Positions 50,316-57,381 of a stretch of DNA of 64,000 nucleotides are shown here, one piece after another (position 1 is the first letter of the stretch; every line of letters starts with the position of its first letter). Made by a program: the position numbers and the translations under genes. Origin of the DNA: Verrucomicrobiota bacterium (GTDB lineage: Bacteria; Verrucomicrobiota; Verrucomicrobiia; Opitutales; Opitutaceae); assembly GCA_016222805.1 (NCBI GenBank), contig JACRQG010000027.1, forward strand, positions 62,001-126,000, in the 5' to 3' direction. A model generated the notes under the pieces. It did no database searches and had not been told where the DNA came from. It saw only the letters and a list, made by a program, of their open reading frames with translations.

Positions 50316-53213
50316 TCAGCGGGCAGACGCGGCGCCGCTCGCATGGGACACTGTCACCGGCCCGAGGAGTCCGGAGTCGCGTAGGGGTTCCTCTTTCTTC
50401 CAGAGAGGAAAGGTCACGAACGTCTGCCGGCCGGCCGGGCTGGCTTTGCCGGCCAGCACCCAGTCTGGCCACCGGATGAGCCGGCCGTTCTTTTCGCGTT
50501 CGGCGTCCTCCGGCAGCGCGGCGTCGCCAATGAGGCGGTTGACCCAGAGGTTGACGACGGCGATTTCGAGCTGGTTGGGGCCGGGTTGGATGGCCTCCGT
50601 GAGATCGACCCGGTACGGTGGCTTCCAGAGGATGCCGAGATCCCGCTGGTTCAGGCGCACCCGGGCCATGATCTCGACGCGGCCCAGGTCGAGTTCGATT
50701 CGACCCGAGGTCGCCGGGGCCGTGAACGTGTGCCGGTAGATCGCGGTGCCCGAGAAGTGCCGGACCTGCGGGTCGGCATGGTGATTCCACGCGAAGAGGC
50801 TCTCGACCGGGAGCTGCGCGGGCGCCCCGCTGCCCGCGGGAAAGGCGACCGTCCAGGGGCCGACGAGGGTTTGCACCGTGCGGAGCGCGGCGGGCGTCGC
50901 GTTGTTCCGCTCGCGGCCGGTGCCGGCGGCGCGTGGTGGCACCGACTGGGCTCCGGCCGTGGGAAACACCACGAAGGCCGAGCCGCTCGGCCCCAGCGCG
51001 AGGTCGACCGCGGTGCGCCCGTCAGGAGTGAAGGCGACGTCGAGCGGCCGGCGCTGGCCGGTCTCCGGATCCCAGAGCTCGCCCGGGCGGCCATGGACGC
51101 GGAAGGTGCACCGGGCCGTCACGGGCTCGGCGGCGGCCGAGGCCACGAAGTAGATCTCCGCGGTCGGCGACGAACGATGGATCCACGAGACGGGAACCGA
51201 GCTGTCGAAATCTCGGGCCACGCCCAACCGCGCGAGCACCGCCTCGGGGGCGAGGCCGCGGAAAACGCGACCGCGGCCGAAGGGACGCTCCTGCTCTCTC
51301 GCCTCGCCCCAGAGTTCGGCGACAAGCCGGCGAAGTTCGGCGTCGGCGTGGGGGCCTTCGGCAAGTCCTGGTGTCGCCCGCGGTGGCTCCCCGAGCAGGC
51401 TCGCCCCGGCGGCGACGAGCGTGCGCAGCTGCCGCAGGCGCTCGAGCGACATGGTCGCAGTCGGCCGGAGGATCAGGAGCCGGTAGCTCCGGTCATGGGG
51501 CAACACCACCGCGCCCGCCACGGTGCGCGCGCGCCGGAACGTGTCCGGGCCGCAGGCGTCGTAGTCGTAGCCGGAGAGCGGCGTGGTCTCGAATCGCTCC
51601 AGGGGCTCTTCGGGAGCGAGCACGAGGACATCGGCGGCGATCGGCCCCTGGCGGAGCAGGAGCTGGCAGCGGGCGAGATAATCATGCCACGGCTTCGACC
51701 ATTCCCACCAGGTCTGGGTGCTGTCGTATTGCTGCCCCCAGCCGCCCATCATCAGGCCCGGTCGGAGTTGGGGGAACCGTTGCATGGCGAAGCGGTGAAA
51801 CTGGAACCGGTTCGCCCCGAGGCAGAGGATCTGGTCGCCGAGCGCCTTCAAGGTGGCCGGGTGCGACTGCCAGCGCTCCTGTGCGGTGGAGGTGAACGCC
51901 TCGACGCCGACCACCAGGCGCCCATTGAGGTTGGCGGCGGAGGAGGCGAGTTTCACCGTCTGGCGGTAGTCGGTGGTCGTGTTGGGAATCGCCCAGAATT
52001 CCCCCATGGGTTCGTCGGTGAAGTTGGCGGCATCGAGATCCTGGCCGGTCGTGATGTAGGGCTGCACGGCGAGCCGCATGCCGTGCGCGTGGCAGAGTCG
52101 CTGCATCTCCGCCCAGAAGTTCTCCGTCACCAGTTCTGAGACGGTCAGGCGAAGGTCGTACAGGAAGCGCTCCGAGGTCTGCAGATCGTCGATCACGCGG
52201 CCAGTCACGATCGGCAGGAACGGGATTGGGTCGTAGCCGCGGCGTCGCCGGAATTCGGCCGGCATCTGCTCCGTCCAGTTCTGGCCGCCGGCCTCCCAGC
52301 TATCGACAAAGAAGGTGTGGAAGGTCTGGCCCGCCGCCGGCCCGGCGAGTTCCACCATTCGCTTCATCACGTGGGCGAAGTGCGCGCGGATCCCCCGGGG
52401 ATCGAGCTTGTCGCATTCCGGGCCGAGACCTTCGGGGGTCGCGGGCAGGGTCTTCTGCCCGGTCCAGGTGTGGCCGAAACGCAGGAGCGTCCACTCGCCG
52501 TCCGGAACCTCCCAGCTGAGCGTGCCGTCGGACTGCAGCAAGGGCGTGAGATCGATGACGTGGGCGCGGGGAAGGCAGACCGCCGCGGGCGCGGTGGCGT
52601 CGGGTGGGGCGCTGCGGGTGCCCAGCCATTTCACGTAGTTGAGCCAGACCAGTCGCTTGGGATCGAGGCCGTCGAGCTTGTAGGCGGCCTGGGCGTCGGT
52701 TTCGCGGAGGGCGAGCACGGCGACGTCGCGGTAGAAGCCGCCCATCGCCTCGGGCGGAGGAAGCGGGCCGGAGAACTTCTGCCCGCCGCGGACGCGGGTG
52801 GCGCGCTCGACGAGCCGCTGGGCGGCGAACTCCGGTCGGATCCACGGTCCGCCGTTGCCGCTGTAGCCGGGTCCGTTTTGCGTCATCACCTCGAGACCGA
52901 GGCGCCGCGCTTCGGCGATCTGGTGGGCGAAGAGCTCCTGCCAATCCGCCGCGAAATACTTGTACGGCCCGGGCGGGATGCCGGGCTGGGCGACGTCGAA
53001 CATCGTCATGCCGCCCAGGCCGGCGCGCTGCATGGCCGCGAGTTCGCGCGTGATGCTCTCCTTGCTGACGTTGCCGTGCAGCCAATGGCCCCAGACCCAC
53101 GGCCGCGTACTGCCCGGCGGAGCCGCGAATTGCCGGGCGAGTTCCTCCGACGCGACCGCGCCCTGGCTGGCGAGAAAGACACAAAGAAGCGTGCCGCATC
53201 CGAGGGGTTTCAT
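50316..53213 (-). CDS. GH106 alpha-L-rhamnosidase
   Basis: A 965-residue protein from the ATG at 53213 (signal peptide MKPLGCGTLLCVFLASQGAVA; an in-frame ATG at 53246 is an alternative). The entry motif RPWVWGHWLHGNVSKESITREL + AMQRAGLGGMTMFDV is diagnostic of GH106. Then come MTQNGPGYSGNGGPWI, FFVDSWEAGGQNWTEQMP, LAVQPYITTGQD and FTDEPMGEFWAIPN, holding the acidic candidates. The C-terminus has GH2-like sugar-binding modules (HFSGTAIYRHTFTAP ... LDLGRVEIMARVRLNQRDLG). GH106 enzymes invert and release terminal L-rhamnose. It heads the unit GH106-DUF4450-kinase-regulator and carries the third GAAA element 47 bases upstream. Confidence 0.9.
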   Translation of the reverse strand: MKPLGCGTLLCVFLASQGAVASEELARQFAAPPGSTRPWVWGHWLHGNVSKESITRELAAMQRAGLGGMTMFDVAQPGIPPGPYKYFAADWQELFAHQIAEARRLGLEVMTQNGPGYSGNGGPWIRPEFAAQRLVERATRVRGGQKFSGPLPPPEAMGGFYRDVAVLALRETDAQAAYKLDGLDPKRLVWLNYVKWLGTRSAPPDATAPAAVCLPRAHVIDLTPLLQSDGTLSWEVPDGEWTLLRFGHTWTGQKTLPATPEGLGPECDKLDPRGIRAHFAHVMKRMVELAGPAAGQTFHTFFVDSWEAGGQNWTEQMPAEFRRRRGYDPIPFLPIVTGRVIDDLQTSERFLYDLRLTVSELVTENFWAEMQRLCHAHGMRLAVQPYITTGQDLDAANFTDEPMGEFWAIPNTTTDYRQTVKLASSAANLNGRLVVGVEAFTSTAQERWQSHPATLKALGDQILCLGANRFQFHRFAMQRFPQLRPGLMMGGWGQQYDSTQTWWEWSKPWHDYLARCQLLLRQGPIAADVLVLAPEEPLERFETTPLSGYDYDACGPDTFRRARTVAGAVVLPHDRSYRLLILRPTATMSLERLRQLRTLVAAGASLLGEPPRATPGLAEGPHADAELRRLVAELWGEAREQERPFGRGRVFRGLAPEAVLARLGVARDFDSSVPVSWIHRSSPTAEIYFVASAAAEPVTARCTFRVHGRPGELWDPETGQRRPLDVAFTPDGRTAVDLALGPSGSAFVVFPTAGAQSVPPRAAGTGRERNNATPAALRTVQTLVGPWTVAFPAGSGAPAQLPVESLFAWNHHADPQVRHFSGTAIYRHTFTAPATSGRIELDLGRVEIMARVRLNQRDLGILWKPPYRVDLTEAIQPGPNQLEIAVVNLWVNRLIGDAALPEDAEREKNGRLIRWPDWVLAGKASPAGRQTFVTFPLWKKEEPLRDSGLLGPVTVSHASGAASAR

Positions 53214-53259
53214 TCCCAGCAGGCTGGCGACCGGCGGGCGGGACATCCAACCGCCCGCC

Positions 53260-53277
53260 ATCATCCTTTCGGATGAG
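53260..53277 (-). promoter_or_regulatory. GAAA-tetraloop hairpin element, copy 3
   Basis: The third copy on the transcribed strand reads CTCATCCGAAAGGATGAT, identical to copies 1 and 2 except the outermost base, so a 6-bp stem. It lies 47 bases before the GH106 ATG at 53213 and 61 bases after the GH95-SGNH stop. Confidence 0.58.
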
Positions 53278-53337
53278 CAAGGGCCCCGGCTCCTGAAACC
53301 ACGCCAATCGGGCCGGATTCATCCGGCTGCCGTCGTT

Positions 53338-56300
53338 TCAGTTCAGCAGCAGGTGAAAGACGCGCAGGGCGGTGCCGGTGCTCTGGGGGTCATGCTCGGC
53401 ACTGAGGCGAACCCGAAACGTGTGGCGCCCGGGTGCGAGTTGGTCGTCGAGGATCACGGCCCACGGCAGGTGCAGACTGCGGCTCCAGCGGGTGTAGGCG
53501 TCGATCGTGCGGGTTTCACCGCCGTCCACGCTGAACTCGATCACGCCCGCGTCGGGCCCCGAGGTGATGAACAGGCCGGCGCCCGTGCCTTCGATGGTGA
53601 ACTCGAACTCGGCACCCGGCTGCGTGCCCACGACTGCGGGCACGTCGACGAAACCGGCGCGGGTGGACTTGCCGTCGGTGGGGCGCCAAGCCGCCTCGCG
53701 CGTGAAACCGTTCAGGATTCGGATGTCGGAGACCGGCCCGAGACGGCCCCGAGAATAGCTGTGGGGATCGAGAGGTGCGGTGGGCAGTGGAACTGGTGCC
53801 GGCAAGAGGTCCGGAGATCCGGCAAACGCGGCGTCGAACAACCGGGCAATGCTCCGGGCGTAGACCTGATGACCGAACGGTGACGGGTGGAGGTTCTTGA
53901 AATCGCCCTCCCAGGTGAACTGGCCGGCGTCGATGCGCTCGGTGACTTCGCGGGCGAGGTCGAGCGACGGGTTGCCGTAGGCAACGGCGACCTTCTCGTG
54001 CTGTTCGATCACGAGCGGGGCCCGGCCCTGGCGGTAGGCCTCCATGTGCTCCGGCATCACGAAGTGCAGGTGCACGATGTCGACGAGGGGATTGGCCACG
54101 CGCGCGTGGCGCACCACGCCTTCCAGGCCGCGCAGCATGCGCTCGGGCTGGTCGGGGATGTTGGTGGCGTCGTTCACGGCGGCTTCGACGAAGAGCAGAT
54201 CGACCGGTCCGCGGGAAAGCACGTCGCGTTCGAGGCGGAAGGCGTGGGGCACGGAGCCGAGGGAGCCGATGCCGGCGCCGATGAAGTCGAACTCGGTGCG
54301 TGGAAACCGACGCTGCAGATCCTTCATCACCAGCTCGCGCCAGCCGGACATCGCCGTGATCGACCCGCCGAGAAACGCGACGCGGCCGGTCTTGCCTTGG
54401 GCGAATTTCGCGTGGGCGCGAGGCAGCCCGGCGCGGAGCGCGAAGTACTCCCGTCCCTGCGGCAGGGCGGCGGGATCGTAAGAGACCGCACGCGCGGCGG
54501 GGCGCTCTCGCAGCTCCACCGTCTGGCCGGCGCGGAGCCGGCCGCGGAGTTCGCCGTTGGCGCGGACAAGGGGAAGGGAGGACTCGTGATCGCGGCCGGC
54601 GAAGGGATCGACGAGGCGCAGATCCTGGTCGACGGTGGCGCGAACCGTGGCCCGGCGCATCCGGCCGTCGCGCACGTCGGCGGAGACGACGAAGCCGCCT
54701 TCGGCGCGGAGCTCGCGGAACGACGCCTCACGCCAGTTCGAGGGCAGGGAGGGAAACAGGCGCAGCCGACCGCCCCAGCTTTGCAGCAGCATCTCGTGCA
54801 CGGCCTGCGCGGCCGCGAAGTTGCCCTCGAGGGTGAACGCGCGGCCGCGGTAGTTGGAGATCTTCGAGCCCGTAATCACGCCATTGAGGTGAAAGCCGTT
54901 GCGCGAGGTGGTGTGCTCCCGATACGCGGAGAGGAAGCGAAGGGCTTCGTCGCCGCGGCCGACGCGCGCGCGGAGCGCGGCCATCCAGCTGAAGCTGTAG
55001 CCGGTCCAGGCGGAGGTGCCGAGGCGGTCGACGTCGGCGAGCGTGGCGTCGACAATGCGGCGAGTGTCCGCGCCGTCTTCCGGATGCAGCAATCCCAGCG
55101 GGTGGATCGCCATCAATTGCGAATGGTGGCGGTGCGAGGCGGTGAGCGCCTCGCCCGGCGCGACGAGGAGGACACCGGCGTCGTTGAGAGCGAGGGGGCC
55201 GAGTTGCGCGCGAAGCGAGCGCCAGCGGGCCGCTTCCGCATCGCGGCTGAGGGCCGTGGCCATCTCGGCGTTGGCGAGGAAGAGCCACTGCAGGAGCGCG
55301 TGATCGAAGTTGGAGTGAGGCGGGAGCCAGGCGCGCTGGGTATTGTTGTGAATCTCGGGCGAACTGGAGAGCGGCAGCTTGAGGTGGCCGGTGCGCGGGT
55401 CAGGCTTGAGCAGCTCGGCGAGCGCGTCGCCGATGGCGGCGCCGTACGGGTAGGCGCGATCGGCGAGAAAGCGGGGATCCATTTCGTAGCGCCAGTGCCA
55501 GTAGAACGACTGGGCGACCCACGCGCCCATCGTGGGCGAGAGCGTGTAGGGAAACCAGGAGCCCATGGCGCGGCCGTCGAGGGCCATGACGCCCGGGACA
55601 ATCATCCCATGTCTCACACCGAAGAAGTCGCGGGCGAACGCCTCGTGCCGCGGCTTCAGGTCCCACATGAAGTCGAGGAAGCTCAGACCCTGGTCGAAAT
55701 GCCCGGAGGCAAGATAGGCCCAGTAGGTGAGCTGGGTGTTGAGGTCGTGATGGTAGTCGCCCCGCCACGGAGGGAGGACGCCGGCGTCGGCGGTCCAGAG
55801 ACCCTGCAGCGGAATCGGCGGCGCGCCGCGGCGGGAGGCGGCGCCGTAGAAGTACCGGACGAGGTTATAGTGCTGCTGCAGCGCGGCGTCGGGCAGGGAG
55901 ACGGACGAGGCGGCCCAAAACTTCTCCCACCGTTGCACGTGCTCGGCGCGGGCCGCGTCGTAGCCGCGCGCGAGCGCCTGGGCCACGCGCTCGCGCGCGA
56001 GTGCGGCGGGGTCATCAGCCTCGCGGTTGGTGGTGATGGCGATGGCGAGCAGCAGGCGATCGCCGGCGGGCCGGGATGCCACGTGAATCGCGTAGCGGAA
56101 ACCCTCGGCGGCGTCCTGCACGAGGGTGACCGCGTGATCGGCCCGGGAGACGGCCGCGAGCGCGTAGCCGATCTTCGTCACCGCCGGGTTGGGGACGAGG
56201 TCGAACTTGGCCGCGGGATCCGGCAGCACGAGCAGGGCGGCGGGGCTCGTCTCGCTGAAGAAACACTCAGCCCGGGCGGAGCCGAAGTCGATCGAGCCGA

Positions 56301-56700
56301 GAGCGCGTTGCAGATCGAGATGAAAGCGACGTGCCTGGAATTCCGGGGCGAGCTTCACCACGAGCCGGGCGCCCGGCAGCTTGGTCGGAAAGTCGCTCGG
56401 ATGGGCGAACTCCTGGTTCAGCGCGGCGGTCCGGCCGGACTGTGCGTGGGCGACGACGGTGGCGTAATTGAAGTCCGGGCGTGCGTAGATCGGGTGCGGG
56501 CGCAGGTCCCACAGATCGCCGCGATCGAGCGAGAGGCGGATCTCGTTGCCCTGGCCCCAGAGCAGGCCGCCGACGAGCCCGTTGCCGAGCGGGATGGCTT
56601 CATCCCACTTCTCGATCGGGGCCTCGAGGGTGAGGCGCATCGGTTCCGCGGCGGCGGCGAACGAGGCGGCGGTCGCAAGGAGCAGGGCGAGGGTTTTCAT
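53338..56700 (-). CDS. Fusion of a GH95-like enzyme and an SGNH hydrolase
   Basis: A 1120-residue protein with a signal peptide (1-18). Residues ~20-735 are GH95-like: IEKWDEAIPLGNGLVGGLLWGQG, DYHHDLNTQLTYWAYLASG (Asn321), LPLSSSPEIHNN (acid Glu449) and RGRAFTLEGNFAAAQAVHEMLLQSW. At the last site canonical GH95 has Asp in QIDANFG; here it is Glu625, and the first Asn of the NxN pair is Asp. Residues ~765-955 are an SGNH hydrolase: VAFLGGSITAM (Ser780), FVEAAVNDATN (Asn843) and GDFKNLHPSPFGH (His938, with Asp933 rather than the usual DxxH spacing). The last ~110 residues form a beta-sandwich. One polypeptide would remove both a sugar and an ester group. LacI-like site D lies 177 bases upstream. 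Confidence 0.88.
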   Translation of the reverse strand: MKTLALLLATAASFAAAAEPMRLTLEAPIEKWDEAIPLGNGLVGGLLWGQGNEIRLSLDRGDLWDLRPHPIYARPDFNYATVVAHAQSGRTAALNQEFAHPSDFPTKLPGARLVVKLAPEFQARRFHLDLQRALGSIDFGSARAECFFSETSPAALLVLPDPAAKFDLVPNPAVTKIGYALAAVSRADHAVTLVQDAAEGFRYAIHVASRPAGDRLLLAIAITTNREADDPAALARERVAQALARGYDAARAEHVQRWEKFWAASSVSLPDAALQQHYNLVRYFYGAASRRGAPPIPLQGLWTADAGVLPPWRGDYHHDLNTQLTYWAYLASGHFDQGLSFLDFMWDLKPRHEAFARDFFGVRHGMIVPGVMALDGRAMGSWFPYTLSPTMGAWVAQSFYWHWRYEMDPRFLADRAYPYGAAIGDALAELLKPDPRTGHLKLPLSSSPEIHNNTQRAWLPPHSNFDHALLQWLFLANAEMATALSRDAEAARWRSLRAQLGPLALNDAGVLLVAPGEALTASHRHHSQLMAIHPLGLLHPEDGADTRRIVDATLADVDRLGTSAWTGYSFSWMAALRARVGRGDEALRFLSAYREHTTSRNGFHLNGVITGSKISNYRGRAFTLEGNFAAAQAVHEMLLQSWGGRLRLFPSLPSNWREASFRELRAEGGFVVSADVRDGRMRRATVRATVDQDLRLVDPFAGRDHESSLPLVRANGELRGRLRAGQTVELRERPAARAVSYDPAALPQGREYFALRAGLPRAHAKFAQGKTGRVAFLGGSITAMSGWRELVMKDLQRRFPRTEFDFIGAGIGSLGSVPHAFRLERDVLSRGPVDLLFVEAAVNDATNIPDQPERMLRGLEGVVRHARVANPLVDIVHLHFVMPEHMEAYRQGRAPLVIEQHEKVAVAYGNPSLDLAREVTERIDAGQFTWEGDFKNLHPSPFGHQVYARSIARLFDAAFAGSPDLLPAPVPLPTAPLDPHSYSRGRLGPVSDIRILNGFTREAAWRPTDGKSTRAGFVDVPAVVGTQPGAEFEFTIEGTGAGLFITSGPDAGVIEFSVDGGETRTIDAYTRWSRSLHLPWAVILDDQLAPGRHTFRVRLSAEHDPQSTGTALRVFHLLLN

Positions 56701-57381
56701 CGGGCGATTTTTCAGACTTTCGTTCCACCAGGGGAGGAGGAGATCCCAGGCCCTTGGGTCGCGTCGCCCGGCGCGAAGCAGGGCAGGGAGGCCACGGCGA
56801 GGAGGCGAGGGCAGACGCGACTCAATGGCAAGTCACAGGGACGGAGAATGGGGCGCGTTTGGCAACGGCTCTCGCAGTGAAACCGTTCACGGCCCAAGCG
56901 TCACGCCCGCGACGGCGTCCTCGTGGTCTGCGCGCCATCGACCCACCCGCGAGAAACCACGCGCGGTCGACCGTCGCACCACGCCATGGGCGCGGCCAGG
57001 CACGCTCGTAAGCAACGGTCCCCTTCAGTTCCTCGAGTGGCGGGTGAAGGTTCACATCCTCGTGCAGAGGAATCCGCACCTTCGGGCTGCCCCGCGCGAC
57101 CGACTCGAAAGGTTCGTGTTCCTGCCGATCGCGAATGCTGCGGTGGGCGAGCGTAATTTCCGGGCCGGTGAGAAACTTGGCACTTTTGGTCTGCCGCCAG
57201 CGAGGATCGCCTACTCCCGCGAACACGAGCCGGCGCGACTGAGTCTTGGTCCACCTCTTGGCAGCATAGTCCCGAGGATCAACGTGACCCGGGCGCCAGG
57301 CGAAAACCTGAAAGTGGGCCGCGCACCGACACTGACGTTGCGCTACCTCCCGCCTACCGCCAGCCTGCACGAGGTAAGGTC
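56701..57381. other. Divergent intergenic region between GH95-SGNH and kinase genes
   Basis: 681 bases that must contain promoters for both directions. Operator site D is at 56877-56890. A GAGGT Shine-Dalgarno (57371-57375) precedes the kinase ATG. Frames are open on both strands across 56.8-57.4 kb, but none has a recognisable domain, so I do not call a gene. Confidence 0.5.
56877..56890. promoter_or_regulatory. LacI-family-like operator, site D
   Basis: GTGAAACCGTTCAC, identical to site C. It lies 177 bases upstream of the GH95-SGNH gene and 492 bases upstream of the divergent kinase gene, so control of the former is more likely. Confidence 0.65.

Noticed and set aside
56822-57370. Minus-strand frame of 182 codons in the divergent intergenic region
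   Set aside because: It covers operator site D, has no domain or signal and ends without context; composition is that of a chance frame.
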